DNA of 64,000 bases, from the NCBI RefSeq assembly GCF_050749885.1, contig NZ_JBOIUB010000004.1, forward strand, positions 186,001 through 250,000, read 5' to 3'. The DNA comes from Zooshikella sp050749885 (lineage in GTDB: Bacteria; Pseudomonadota; Gammaproteobacteria; Pseudomonadales; Zooshikellaceae). Shown here piece after piece: positions 53,735 through 63,540 of the stretch (positions are counted from its first letter, which is position 1; the number at the start of each line of letters is the position of its first letter). The notes under the pieces were generated by a model. The model did no database searches, was not told the DNA's origin, and saw nothing but the letters and a program-made list of their open reading frames with translations. Both the position numbers and the translations under genes were made by a program.

Positions 53735-54931
53735 ATGAAGTTTGTCGATGAAGCTTCCATTTATGTTGAGGCTGGAAATGGTGGTGATGGATGCTTAAGT
53801 TTTCGACGTGAAAAGTTTGTCGAGAGAGGTGGCCCAGATGGAGGGGATGGTGGTAATGGTGGTAGTGTTTATTTAATTGCAGATAATGACCTCAATACGT
53901 TGGTTGATTACCGTTACCAACCTAAATATCGAGCAGAACGAGGCGAGAATGGTCGTGGCCGAAACTGCTCGGGTAAAAAAGGTGGTGATATCGTGTTGAA
54001 GGTTCCTGCTGGGACCACGATTATTGATGAAGATACGCGAGAAGTGATTGGTGACCTGACTAATGTGGGTGACAAGCTATTAGTGGCTAAAGGTGGTCAT
54101 CACGGTTTAGGTAATACTCACTTTAAGTCCAGTACCAACCGTGCGCCACGGCGGATAACAAAAGGTACGCCTGGTGAAAAACGGAATTTACGTTTGGAGT
54201 TAAAGGTTATTGCTGATGTTGGTTTATTAGGGATGCCAAATGCTGGCAAATCAACATTTATACGTGCGGTATCTCATGCTAAGCCTAAAGTGGCAGATTA
54301 TCCGTTTACAACGCTGGTACCTAATCTTGGAGTCGTTAAGATCGAGCAACATCGAGGCTTCGTGATTGCTGATGTTCCAGGGTTAATAGAGGGTGCTTCT
54401 GATGGGGCGGGTCTTGGAATACGCTTTTTGAAGCATTTGGCTCGTTGTCGAATTTTGCTGCATCTGGTTGATATTGCCCCTATGGATGGCAGTGATCCTG
54501 TGCAGGTAGCCAGTGCCATTATTCAAGAGTTAGAAAAGTTCAGCCCTGCATTGGCTGCCCGTGAGCGGTGGTTGGTGTTGAATAAAGTGGATGTAGTTTC
54601 AGAAGATGATTTAGCATTAATAAAACAAAATATTGTTGATGCATTGAACTGGCAAGGACCTGTGTATACTGTTTCTGCGCTTGCCAGAAAAGGCACAGAA
54701 CAGCTTTGTCAGGATATTATGAATTACATTGAAGCTAAGGCTGAAGAAGAAGCTTCTAACCCTGATGCTGCTGCGGAAGAGGCAGAGTTTAAAGCGCAAA
54801 TGGAAGCAGAAGCTCGAGAACAAATGCGTATTTTGGCTGAGCAACGAAAAGCACGTAAACATGCCGCCAAACATCAAGATGATGATGACGATAATGATGA
54901 TGGTGATGTTGAAGTTTTTTATGTCCCATAA
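53735..54931 (+). CDS. obgE: Obg-family GTPase (ribosome assembly, stress control)
   Basis: 398 residues. Glycine-rich Obg domain (~1-158; GGDGGNGGSVYLIADNDLNT), then the G domain with P-loop GMPNAGKST, switch PFTTLVPNLGVV, DVPGLIEGAS (DxxG) and NKVD. The C-terminus is an acidic run of Asp residues, as in gammaproteobacterial homologues. It works in 50S assembly and couples growth to ppGpp. Separated from rpmA by a terminator and a 227-bp gap. Confidence 0.96.
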   Translation: MKFVDEASIYVEAGNGGDGCLSFRREKFVERGGPDGGDGGNGGSVYLIADNDLNTLVDYRYQPKYRAERGENGRGRNCSGKKGGDIVLKVPAGTTIIDEDTREVIGDLTNVGDKLLVAKGGHHGLGNTHFKSSTNRAPRRITKGTPGEKRNLRLELKVIADVGLLGMPNAGKSTFIRAVSHAKPKVADYPFTTLVPNLGVVKIEQHRGFVIADVPGLIEGASDGAGLGIRFLKHLARCRILLHLVDIAPMDGSDPVQVASAIIQELEKFSPALAARERWLVLNKVDVVSEDDLALIKQNIVDALNWQGPVYTVSALARKGTEQLCQDIMNYIEAKAEEEASNPDAAAEEAEFKAQMEAEAREQMRILAEQRKARKHAAKHQDDDDDNDDGDVEVFYVP

Positions 54932-55073
54932 TTAATATATATTATGGTAATAAAAGACTGTTTTTATATTTGTTTATAAAATAAGCACTTATATTTTTTG
55001 GCTAATCAAATGGCTGAGAGGCATCAGTTTGTTAGCCAAGATTGGGCTAACGTTTTTCACGTAGTTAACTTTC

Positions 55074-56216
55074 ATGCAGCAAGATAATCAAAGAGAAAAA
55101 CTGACCAAAGCAAAGCGTTGGGTTATCAAAATAGGTAGTGCTCTGCTGACTGCAAATGGTAAAGGCTTAGCAACGGAAGCAATGCAGCAGTGGGTAGAGC
55201 AAATAGCTACTCTTCGCAGACAAGGCATCGAAGTGGTGCTGGTTTCATCAGGTTCTGTTGCTCAAGGAATGGTCAGATTGGGCTGGGCATCTCGGCCAAG
55301 AGCTATCCATGAGCTACAAGTTGCAGCAGCAGTAGGCCAGATGGGGCTGATTCAGGCGTACGAAAGTTTTTTTCGGCAGCATAATATTTCTCCAGCTCAA
55401 GTGCTCCTTACCCATGCCGACTTATCCAATCGACAGCGTTACTTAAATGCTCGAAGCGCTTTACGAACCATGTTGGAGTTAGGTGTTATTCCGATCATTA
55501 ATGAAAATGATACGGTTGCCACTGATGAAATACGCTTTGGAGACAACGACACTTTAGGTGCTTTGGTTGCCAACCTGGTTGAGGCAGACCTTTTGGTTAT
55601 TTTGACGGATCAACAAGGTTTGTATGATGCTGACCCTAGAACCCATAAGACAGCCAAACTTGTAAGTACGGCACCTGCGTCTAGTAAAGCGCTGGATAAA
55701 ATGGCTGCTGGTAGTGCTGGCACTTTAGGTCGTGGCGGAATGATGACGAAAGTTCGAGCGGCCAGGTTGGCAGCACGGTCAGGGGCTCAGACCGTTATTG
55801 TTGGAGGTGCGCAATCTGATATTTTGACTCGGGTGGCTGCTGGAGAAGAAATTGGCACACTGCTCACGCCTGAACAAGAGCGATTAGTTGCTCGTAAGCA
55901 ATGGCTGGCAGGACACCTTCAAACGCGAGGGCGGTTGGTTATTGATGCTGGCGCTGTAAGAGTTTTGATGGAAGAAGGAAGAAGTTTATTGCCTGTTGGT
56001 GTTTCTGCTATTGAAGGGCGCTTTCAACGAGGAGAAATGGTAGCTTGTGTTGATATCCAAGGTGAGCCTATAGCCAATGGCTTGGTGAACTATAGCGCTG
56101 ATGAAGCAAAGCAGATTATTGGCAAGCCAAGTCATCAGATAGAGGGTATTTTAGGTTATGTGGATGAGCCCGAGTTGATTCATCGGGATAATCTTGTGCT
56201 ATTAAGAGATGGGTAG
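55074..56216 (+). CDS. proB: Glutamate 5-kinase
   Basis: First step of proline synthesis: phosphorylates glutamate with ATP. 380 residues: amino-acid kinase domain (RWVIKIGSALL; VVLVSSGSVAQGM; IINENDTVATDEI; GTLGRGGMMTKVRAA) and a C-terminal PUA domain (~280-370; GRLVIDAGAVRVLME), the full-length bacterial form. ATG at 55074; no strong ribosome site is visible. Follows obgE by 142 bp, as in many gammaproteobacteria. Confidence 0.95.
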   Translation: MQQDNQREKLTKAKRWVIKIGSALLTANGKGLATEAMQQWVEQIATLRRQGIEVVLVSSGSVAQGMVRLGWASRPRAIHELQVAAAVGQMGLIQAYESFFRQHNISPAQVLLTHADLSNRQRYLNARSALRTMLELGVIPIINENDTVATDEIRFGDNDTLGALVANLVEADLLVILTDQQGLYDADPRTHKTAKLVSTAPASSKALDKMAAGSAGTLGRGGMMTKVRAARLAARSGAQTVIVGGAQSDILTRVAAGEEIGTLLTPEQERLVARKQWLAGHLQTRGRLVIDAGAVRVLMEEGRSLLPVGVSAIEGRFQRGEMVACVDIQGEPIANGLVNYSADEAKQIIGKPSHQIEGILGYVDEPELIHRDNLVLLRDG

Positions 56217-56270
56217 AAAACGTAAAAAGTGATACCTGAAAACGTCAAGACATGCTCAGGAATCGTAGGC

Positions 56271-56296
56271 AAAAAAAAACCGGCGACAGCCGGCTT
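56271..56296 (-). terminator. Terminator after rpsT
   Basis: On the minus strand CCGGC-TGTC-GCCGG is followed by a run of nine T (A run 56271-56279 on the plus strand). It lies just behind the rpsT stop. Confidence 0.88.
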
Positions 56297-56313
56297 TATC
56301 AGGCTAACTAGCC

Positions 56314-56583
56314 TTAAGCTTCAGCTAAAGCCTTGATCTTAGCAGACAAGCGACTCTTATGACGCGCTGCTTTATTTTTGTGAATGATGCCTTTATCGGC
56401 CATTCGATCGATCACAGGTACTGCCGCAGTAAATGAAGCCTTAGCTTGTTCGACGTCTTTGGCTTCAACCGCAGCAACGACTTTCTTGATTACTGTACGT
56501 ACATGAGAGCGCAGGCTGGCGTTATGCTTACGGCGCTTCTCATTCTGACGTGCACGTTTTTTGGCAGAGGGGGTATTTGCCAC
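56314..56583 (-). CDS. rpsT: 30S ribosomal protein S20
   Basis: 89 residues, basic and Ala/Lys-rich throughout (ANTPSAKKRARQNEKRRKHN, then three helices), normal for S20. The start is a GTG at 56581-56583 with AAGGAG eight bases upstream. E. coli rpsT uses a UUG start as part of its autoregulation; a non-ATG start here may serve the same purpose. Convergent with proB, divergent from murJ. Confidence 0.97.
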   Translation of the reverse strand: MANTPSAKKRARQNEKRRKHNASLRSHVRTVIKKVVAAVEAKDVEQAKASFTAAVPVIDRMADKGIIHKNKAARHKSRLSAKIKALAEA

Positions 56584-56942
56584 CGTCTTGCTCCTTGAAT
56601 GCTATCACCATACAAAATTAGACGCGCAACTATGCCCATTTGGCCTGTCATTGTCAATATTTGTCCAGTAAAACGCGTGCTTTTATCACGGTACTCAAGA
56701 TGGGATAGGAGGTCTCTTCACTAAGCAAGATAGATAGGCGGGCAAGTTAACGCAAATGATAATAGTGAAATGAACAGCTTATGGCCTTGTTGCGTAGGCT
56801 GTTAATAATGTTTGATCAGGGGAAAATCTAAAGATAAGTGGATACATCACTTTTGTTGTGTAAGAAAAAGTTATAATAATTCACTTTTTTAGCTTATACC
56901 CTTCATTTTGGGTATAGATACTATCTGTTTGGATACCATGTA
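56584..56942. other. Divergent rpsT/murJ promoter region
   Basis: 359 bp without a gene. It holds the rpsT promoter, not resolved, and the TATACCC/GGGTATA inverted repeat 26 bp before murJ. Confidence 0.5.
56895..56916. repeat. TATACCC-8 bp-GGGTATA inverted repeat before murJ
   Basis: Perfect 7-bp arms with spacer TTCATTTT. The same arms and almost the same spacer (TTCATATT in reverse) occur at 7505-7526. It ends 26 bp before the murJ ATG, so it could form a hairpin in the murJ leader. Confidence 0.6.
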
Positions 56943-58523
56943 ATGAGTGAAACTGAACCTTCGCATCAGGCAAAATCTGTAAAACCTCCAAAATCATATG
57001 GTTTGCTTCGCTCCAGTGCCATTGTCGGAGTGATGACATTTATCTCAAGGGTAATGGGACTTGCACGAGATAATATTGTTGCAAACTATTTTGGTTCTAC
57101 GGCAGCTGCAGATGCTTTTTTTGTGGCATTCAAAATTCCAAATTTTTTTCGGCGTCTTTTTGCTGAGGGTGCTTTTTCACAAGCCTTTGTCCCTGTTCTA
57201 ACTGAGTATCACACAAAACGTTCATTTAATGAGGTTCAGGAGTTAGTCCGGCGAACCATGGGAACGCTTGGAGTGAGCTTGCTCCTCATTACCAGTATTG
57301 GCATTTTGGCAGCCCCTTTGATTATTATTATTTTTGCCCCTGGTTTTCGGCAAATGCCAGAAAAGCTTGCACTGACAGCTGATATGCTGCAAATAACATT
57401 TCCATATTTGATGTTGATATCGCTGACGGCTTTATGTGGAAGTGTGCTAAACAGTTTCAACCGTTTTGCCATTCCTGCCTTTACACCTGTGTTACTTAAT
57501 GTTGCTTTGATTTTATCTACCTTGCTCATGACGCCATGGTTTGACCAGCCTGTGATGGCTTTAGCCTATGGTGTTATGTTGGCGGGCATTGCTCAACTGT
57601 GTTTTCAGTTACCCTTTCTTATCAGGCTGCAGTTATTTTCTTGGCCGCTTTGGGGATGGCACCATGAGGGTGTTCAGCGAATCATGAAATTGATGGTTCC
57701 TGCTTTATTTGGCGCATCGGTTTATCAACTCAGTGTTTTGTTTGATACGGTTTTGGCTTCGCTTCTTGAGTCAGGCAGTGTTTCTTGGCTGTATTACTCT
57801 GAACGCTTAACCCAATTACCCCAAGGTATTTTTGGGATTGCTATTGCTACTGTTATTCTGCCTAGCTTATCTCGCAAACATGCTGAGCAATCTTCAGAGA
57901 GTTTTTCTCGCACCATTGATTGGGCATTAAGGTTAGTCTGTTTAGTTGGAATTCCCTCTGCCTTAGCATTGTTTGTCCTGGCAGAGCCACTCATTGCCAC
58001 ATTATTCCACTACGGAGCAATGCAAGACAGTGACGTCTTTAATGCTGCTAAAAGCCTACGCGCTTATACTCTAGGGCTGGTTGCCTTTATGTTAATTAAA
58101 GTACTGGCGACTGGTTACTTTTCTAGGCATGACACCAAAACCCCTGTTCGTATAGCGATTAAAGCAATGTTTGCCAGTATGATTTTAAATGTCATTCTGG
58201 TCATTCCGCTTAAGCATGCAGGATTAGCGCTGGCAACCTCGCTTTCTTCTTTATTAAATGCAGGTATGTTGTATTGGGGATTACATCGTATAGGTGTCTT
58301 TAAATTGCAACCTGGTTGGCGGCTATTGAGTTTGCGAATGCTGTTAGCCAATAGTCTGATGATATTTGTGGTTTATGAATTAATGGCGGATGTATCCCTT
58401 TGGCTGAGCTGGGGGTGGATTGATCGAGCTTTGCAGGTTGCCTTGCTGGTATCAGTCGGTGTACTAACCTATGTTGCTGCTTTATTTATTAGCGGGTTTA
58501 GGCCTCGTCATTTAGCGCATTAA
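56943..58523 (+). CDS. murJ: Lipid II flippase
   Basis: MOP-superfamily flippase moving lipid II across the inner membrane for peptidoglycan synthesis. 526 residues with about 14 membrane segments. Conserved: SAIVGVMTFISRVMGLARD near the start, FKIPNFFRRLFAEGAFSQAF and YYSERLTQLPQGIFGIAI in the middle. Length and order match MurJ. Followed by ribF, the usual murJ-ribF-ileS-lspA-fkpB-ispH order. Confidence 0.95.
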   Translation: MSETEPSHQAKSVKPPKSYGLLRSSAIVGVMTFISRVMGLARDNIVANYFGSTAAADAFFVAFKIPNFFRRLFAEGAFSQAFVPVLTEYHTKRSFNEVQELVRRTMGTLGVSLLLITSIGILAAPLIIIIFAPGFRQMPEKLALTADMLQITFPYLMLISLTALCGSVLNSFNRFAIPAFTPVLLNVALILSTLLMTPWFDQPVMALAYGVMLAGIAQLCFQLPFLIRLQLFSWPLWGWHHEGVQRIMKLMVPALFGASVYQLSVLFDTVLASLLESGSVSWLYYSERLTQLPQGIFGIAIATVILPSLSRKHAEQSSESFSRTIDWALRLVCLVGIPSALALFVLAEPLIATLFHYGAMQDSDVFNAAKSLRAYTLGLVAFMLIKVLATGYFSRHDTKTPVRIAIKAMFASMILNVILVIPLKHAGLALATSLSSLLNAGMLYWGLHRIGVFKLQPGWRLLSLRMLLANSLMIFVVYELMADVSLWLSWGWIDRALQVALLVSVGVLTYVAALFISGFRPRHLAH

Positions 58524-58629
58524 AACACGGCAGAATAAAAGTCTAAGTGTTTCGCATCGTAATTCCCGGTGTTCAGCACAGAGGCCCTGCTATATAATGG
58601 CTGGCCCTGGAGTGTAAGTGGGTAAGGCA

Positions 58630-59553
58630 ATGGAACTCATCCGTGGTTTACATAACCTCAAACAGCAGTATGGCAGTGTTGTCACCATTGGTAACTTTGA
58701 TGGCGTGCATCGAGGGCATCAGGCTATCTTAAGCCAGTTAAAAGAACAGGCTGAGCTGCTTGGGTTACCCTCTGTTGTGGTGTTATTTGAGCCGCAACCT
58801 AGAGAGTTTTTTGATGGTGAACATGCACCTGCTCGGCTGTGCTCGCTAACGGAAAAGCTTGATCTCTTAAAACGATACAATGTCGATAAAGTACTGTGCT
58901 TACATTTTAATCGTCAACTCCGTGCCTTTACAGCGGATGAGTTCATACAGCGCATTTTATTGAATGGGTTGGCTGTGAAGTATCTTGTTGTGGGTGATGA
59001 TTTTCGCTTTGGCTGTGATCGAAGAGGGGATTTTCAGCTACTGAATGAGTATGGTGAACAGCATGGTGTCAGCGTAACAAATACGCATAGTGTGCTATTT
59101 CAGAACAAGCGTATTAGCAGCACCTGGGTTAGACAAGCTTTACAGGAAGCCGATTTTGAACTTGCCACTCAGCTTCTGGGAAGGCCTTATGCGATTCAAG
59201 GACGCGTAATACGAGGACAGCAACTAGGACGAACACTGGGTGTGCCTACCGCTAATATCGCACTAAAGCGTTGCCAATTACCACTTCAGGGTGTGTATGC
59301 AGTTAAGGTTCATGGGCATGGTTCGCAACCCTTAAATGGTGTAGCGAATATTGGCTGGCGACCAACAGTGGTCAGTAAGCAGCCCATGCTGGAAACGCAT
59401 TTATTAGATTTTTCTGGTGACTTGTATCGTAAGCGACTTGCGGTAGAATTTGTCAGCAAACTGAGAGATGAACAAAAGTTCTCATCTATCAATGCCTTAC
59501 GCGAGGCAATCGAAAAGGACATTGTGATGGCCCAACAATTGTTCCACCGATGA
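58630..59553 (+). CDS. ribF: Bifunctional riboflavin kinase / FAD synthetase
   Basis: Makes FMN and then FAD from riboflavin with ATP. 307 residues: N-terminal FAD synthetase nucleotidyltransferase domain (GNFDGVHRGHQAIL; LVVGDDFRFGCDRRG; ISSTWVRQAL) and C-terminal riboflavin kinase domain (~185-305; GRTLGVPTANIAL, GVYAVKVHG). ATG at 58630 gives MELIRGLHNL, aligned with the E. coli start; a GTG at 58618 is open but unlikely. Precedes ileS by 45 bp. Confidence 0.95.
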   Translation: MELIRGLHNLKQQYGSVVTIGNFDGVHRGHQAILSQLKEQAELLGLPSVVVLFEPQPREFFDGEHAPARLCSLTEKLDLLKRYNVDKVLCLHFNRQLRAFTADEFIQRILLNGLAVKYLVVGDDFRFGCDRRGDFQLLNEYGEQHGVSVTNTHSVLFQNKRISSTWVRQALQEADFELATQLLGRPYAIQGRVIRGQQLGRTLGVPTANIALKRCQLPLQGVYAVKVHGHGSQPLNGVANIGWRPTVVSKQPMLETHLLDFSGDLYRKRLAVEFVSKLRDEQKFSSINALREAIEKDIVMAQQLFHR

Positions 59554-59598
59554 TCATCAATAGGTAAAAGCAAACTTGAGTACTTGGTATAAACAATC

Positions 59599-62421
59599 AT
59601 GACTGACTATAAATCGACGCTGAACCTACCTAAAACGAGCTTCCCTATGAAGGCGAATCTGGCGCAACGTGAGCCTCAGATGCTTAAGCGCTGGTACCAA
59701 GAAGGGTTGTATCAAAAAATTCGTGAGGTCAGCAAAGGTCGGGATAAATTTATTTTGCATGATGGCCCTCCATATGCGAATGGTGATATTCACATTGGTC
59801 ACTCAGTCAACAAGATACTCAAAGATATTATTATTAAGTCAAAAACCCTGTCTGGTTATGATGCACCCTATATACCTGGTTGGGACTGTCATGGCTTACC
59901 GATTGAGCATAAGGTAGAAGGTAAAGTGGGTCGCGCAGGTACTAAAATCGACCATAAAACCTTCCGTAAAAAGTGCCGTGAATATGCGATGAAACAGGTG
60001 GAAGGTCAGCGCAAGGATTTTAAACGTCTTGGTGTGCTTGGCGACTGGGATAATCCTTACTTAACAATGGATTACACCTTTGAGGCCAATATTATTCGCG
60101 CGCTAGGTCGTGTAGCTAAAAATGGTCATTTACATAAAGGCGAGAAGCCAGTTTATTGGAGCGTAGTGGGTGGTTCTGCATTGGCTGAAGCCGAGGTTGA
60201 GTACCAGGATAAAACCTCTTATTCAATTGATGTTCGCTTTGCGCCTGAAAATGTAGAAACATTCTTGGCGGCATTTGATCTTAAAAAAGCGCCAGAAGGT
60301 AATATTTCAGTTGTTATCTGGACGACTACGCCTTGGACACTGCCTTCAAACCAAGGTATTTCACTCAATCCTGAATTAACGTATGCATTGGTACAAGCAG
60401 ACTTTGGCTTGGGTCAGGAAGTGATTATGTTGGCTGAACCCATGGTTGAATCAGTCATGGCACGCTATGAAGTCAGTGATTACCAAGTCGTTGGCACTGC
60501 AGAAGGCAAGGCTCTGGATAAACTGCGCGTTAAACATCCTTTTTATGATCGTGTTTCTATGCTGATGATGGCTGATCATGTCACCACTGATAGCGGTACA
60601 GGTTCAGTTCACACTGCACCAGATCATGGTCCTGATGACTTTGTGGTGGGACAACGTTATGGTTTGGGGACTCTCAAGCTGGTGGATGATCATGGCATTT
60701 TCAGTGACAAGGCTGAGCAGTTCGCAGGAGAGCATGTTTATAAAGTAGATGAAAAAATTGTTGCTGAACTTGAGGCTCACGGAGCATTACTGCGCCAGAG
60801 TAAATTACAGCACAGTTATCCTCACTGTTGGCGGACTAAAACCCCCTTAATTTATCGTACGACACCTCAGTGGTTTGTTAGTATGCATAAAAATGGTCTG
60901 TTAGCTAAGGCCAAAGCTGCAGTAAAACAAGTGAAGTGGACCCCTGCCTGGGGACAAAGTCGCATGGAAGTCATGCTGGAAAGTAGTCCCGACTGGTGCA
61001 TTTCACGGCAGCGGACCTGGGGCGTACCAATTACTTTGTTTGTGCATAAAGAAACACAGGAATTGCATCCCAATACAGAAGCTTTAATTGAGCAAGTTGC
61101 CCTTAAAGTTGAACAACAGGGTATGGATGCCTGGTTTGATCTGGATTCCAGAGAATTGTTAGGAGACGAGGCAGACCAATACACCAAAGTGACCGATACG
61201 TTGGATGTTTGGTTCGACTCGGGTGTTACCCATGCTGCTGTTTTAGAGCATAGAGAAGAGCTTCGTTTTCCTGCTGATCTTTATCTGGAAGGTTCTGACC
61301 AACACCGTGGCTGGTTTCAATCATCTTTGAAAACAGCCATTGCCACGCGTAATGAGCCACCTTACCGTGCAGTATTGACCCATGGTTTTACCGTTGATGC
61401 GCAAGGGCGCAAAATGTCCAAATCATTGGGTAATGTGGTTGCGCCTCAACAAGTCATGAACACACTTGGTGCGGATATTCTTCGACTATGGGTGGCAGCC
61501 ACTGATTATAGTGGTGAAATGACGGTTTCTGATGAAATCTTAAAGCGTACCGCTGATGCTTATCGTCGTATTCGTAATACAGCACGTTTCTTATTGGCTA
61601 ACCTGAATGGTTTTGATCCAACAAAGGATTTACTACCTGTTGATGAATTGTTGGCGTTAGATAGGTGGGCTGTTGATCGTGCTTGGCAGCTTCAGCAAGA
61701 AGTGAAAGCGGCCTATGACAACTATCAGTTTATTGCGGTTTATCAGGCGATTCACCATTTCTGTAGTCTGGATTTAGGTAGCTTTTATCTGGATGTGATT
61801 AAAGATCGTCAATACACCACACAAGCTGATAGTTTGCCACGGCGTAGTTGCCAAACGGCGATGTATCATATTGTAGAGGCTTTTGTACGGTGGGTTGCAC
61901 CTATTCTCAGTTTTACTGCTGAGGAAATTTGGGAGGCTTTACCAGGTGAACGTGCAGAGTCGGTATTGTTTTCAACTTGGTATGAAGGGTTACAACCTCT
62001 ACCAGAAAGTAGCAAAATGGGTGCTAGCTATTGGCGTACAATCCAAGACGTGAAGCAAGTTGTAAACAAAGCTCTTGAAAATGCACGAGTAGCAGGCAAG
62101 ATTGGTGGTAGCTTAGCAGCTGAGGTTGAGTTGTATTGCTCGCCAGACCTTAAGATGGAATTAAGTAAGCTAGGCGATGAACTACGTTTTGCACTGATTA
62201 CATCATCAGCCTCTCTTCTGGATATCGATAATGCACCAGCTGATGCCGTTGCCACAGAGTTTGATGGCTTATCTGTTTCCGTTAAGCCTTCAGCTCATAA
62301 TAAATGTGTGCGTTGCTGGCATCAGCGGGAAGATGTGGGTCAACATCATGATCATCCTGAGCTTTGTGGTCGATGTGTAGACAACGTCACAGGCAGTGGT
62401 GAACATCGCCAGTATTGTTGA
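59599..62421 (+). CDS. ileS: Isoleucyl-tRNA synthetase
   Basis: 940 residues, class I synthetase of normal length. HIGH motif at 65-68 (GDIHIGHS), KMSKS at 605-609, a CP1 editing domain between (SVVIWTTTPWTLPSNQG, then the TDSGTGSVHTAPDHG editing-site region), and a C-terminal zinc finger (CVRCWHQREDVG ... CGRCVDNV). It charges tRNA-Ile and edits valine. Followed by a terminator-like hairpin before lspA. Confidence 0.97.
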   Translation: MTDYKSTLNLPKTSFPMKANLAQREPQMLKRWYQEGLYQKIREVSKGRDKFILHDGPPYANGDIHIGHSVNKILKDIIIKSKTLSGYDAPYIPGWDCHGLPIEHKVEGKVGRAGTKIDHKTFRKKCREYAMKQVEGQRKDFKRLGVLGDWDNPYLTMDYTFEANIIRALGRVAKNGHLHKGEKPVYWSVVGGSALAEAEVEYQDKTSYSIDVRFAPENVETFLAAFDLKKAPEGNISVVIWTTTPWTLPSNQGISLNPELTYALVQADFGLGQEVIMLAEPMVESVMARYEVSDYQVVGTAEGKALDKLRVKHPFYDRVSMLMMADHVTTDSGTGSVHTAPDHGPDDFVVGQRYGLGTLKLVDDHGIFSDKAEQFAGEHVYKVDEKIVAELEAHGALLRQSKLQHSYPHCWRTKTPLIYRTTPQWFVSMHKNGLLAKAKAAVKQVKWTPAWGQSRMEVMLESSPDWCISRQRTWGVPITLFVHKETQELHPNTEALIEQVALKVEQQGMDAWFDLDSRELLGDEADQYTKVTDTLDVWFDSGVTHAAVLEHREELRFPADLYLEGSDQHRGWFQSSLKTAIATRNEPPYRAVLTHGFTVDAQGRKMSKSLGNVVAPQQVMNTLGADILRLWVAATDYSGEMTVSDEILKRTADAYRRIRNTARFLLANLNGFDPTKDLLPVDELLALDRWAVDRAWQLQQEVKAAYDNYQFIAVYQAIHHFCSLDLGSFYLDVIKDRQYTTQADSLPRRSCQTAMYHIVEAFVRWVAPILSFTAEEIWEALPGERAESVLFSTWYEGLQPLPESSKMGASYWRTIQDVKQVVNKALENARVAGKIGGSLAAEVELYCSPDLKMELSKLGDELRFALITSSASLLDIDNAPADAVATEFDGLSVSVKPSAHNKCVRCWHQREDVGQHHDHPELCGRCVDNVTGSGEHRQYC

Positions 62422-62457
62422 TCTCAGCATTGAGACATTATTGTTTCAGCATAAAAT

Positions 62458-62490
62458 GGGGCTTTCTCCTAAGGGAGAGCCCCTTTTTTA
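62458..62490 (+). terminator. Terminator between ileS and lspA
   Basis: GGGGCTTTCTCC-TAA-GGGAGAGCCCC (slightly imperfect) followed by six T. It would partly separate ileS from the lspA-fkpB-ispH part. Confidence 0.8.
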
Positions 62491-62522
62491 CTTAAGTACG
62501 ATGACTTAGGACTAGACGAATA

Positions 62523-63017
62523 ATGGAGCAAGCATTGAATCCAGAAAAAGGTATGCTGCACTGGCTGTGGCTATCTGTATTGGTCATTATTTTGGACCAA
62601 GCATCAAAAGCGTTTGTACAGAGTCAGCTTGAAATGCATGAGTTTGTTCCTGTGTTACCTGTTTTTGGGTTTACCTTAGCGTATAACACGGGTGCTGCGT
62701 TTAGCTTTTTGAGTGAAGCTTCAGGTTGGCAACGTTGGTTTTTTAGTTTGATAGCGTGTGGAGTGAGTGCATTATTAATTTTTTGGCTTAAACAGCTACC
62801 CAAAAATGATCGCTGGCAGGCTGCGGCTTTTGCACTTCTCTTAGGCGGAGCGCTTGGAAATCTTTATGATCGCTTGGTACTTGGTCACGTAGTAGACTTT
62901 ATTTTGGTTCATTGGGAAAACCATATGTTTCCTGCGTTTAATATTGCAGATAGTGCCATTACTATTGGTGCTTTTATCTTGATTATTGATTTATTCCGTA
63001 AACCCTCTCGTCAATGA
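62523..63017 (+). CDS. lspA: Lipoprotein signal peptidase
   Basis: Inner-membrane aspartic protease that cuts the signal peptide of prolipoproteins, including the several lipoproteins in this window. 164 residues, four membrane segments, catalytic Asp regions GALGNLYDRLVLG and FNIADSAITIG, plus the conserved YNTGAAFSF. ATG at 62523 gives the usual start. Confidence 0.96.
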   Translation: MEQALNPEKGMLHWLWLSVLVIILDQASKAFVQSQLEMHEFVPVLPVFGFTLAYNTGAAFSFLSEASGWQRWFFSLIACGVSALLIFWLKQLPKNDRWQAAAFALLLGGALGNLYDRLVLGHVVDFILVHWENHMFPAFNIADSAITIGAFILIIDLFRKPSRQ

Positions 63018-63031
63018 AAGGAGGTGTGTAG

Positions 63032-63538
63032 ATGCCAACGTCGAGTCGTGAAATGAGTGAAGATGTTACGGCTAAGGAAGAAACTAGAGTAAACCGGATT
63101 CATGCTCGGAGTGTTGTTGAGCTGCACTTTGCCCTTAAGCTAGATGATGGTTCAGTGGTTGATTCAACATTTGAAAAACAATCTGCAACGTTTACGATGG
63201 GAGATGGCAACTTACTGCCTGGGTTTGAACAGGTATTATTGGGATTACCTGAGGGTGTTAGACAAGCGTTTTTAATAAAGCCTGAGCAAGGTTTTGGCAT
63301 ACCTAATCCAAATAATGTCCAAAAAATAAAGCGCGAGCAGTTTGGTCAAGAGATGGCGTTAACTGAAGGGCTTATGGTGTCATTTGCTGATGCTAATAAA
63401 GCGGAATTACCCGGAATAATAAAGTCATTTGACGAACAATGGGTGTGGGTTGATTTTAATCATCCGCTAGCAGGTAAAACCCTTACTTTCGATGTGCAGA
63501 TAATTTCTGTACGACAACCAGACCAGGTGAGTGACTAG
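63032..63538 (+). CDS. fkpB: FKBP-type peptidyl-prolyl isomerase (SlpA/FkpB type)
   Basis: 168 residues with a consensus ribosome site (AAAGGAGGTGTG) before the ATG. FKBP core LHFALKLDDGSVVDSTFEK, then GDGNLLPGFEQVLLGLPEG and the inserted-flap region ending VWVDFNHPLAGKTLTFDV. It has an extra ~25-residue N-terminal stretch. Cytoplasmic prolyl isomerase/chaperone, in the usual place between lspA and ispH (14 bp after lspA, two bases before ispH). Confidence 0.94.
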   Translation: MPTSSREMSEDVTAKEETRVNRIHARSVVELHFALKLDDGSVVDSTFEKQSATFTMGDGNLLPGFEQVLLGLPEGVRQAFLIKPEQGFGIPNPNNVQKIKREQFGQEMALTEGLMVSFADANKAELPGIIKSFDEQWVWVDFNHPLAGKTLTFDVQIISVRQPDQVSD

Positions 63539-63540
63539 CG

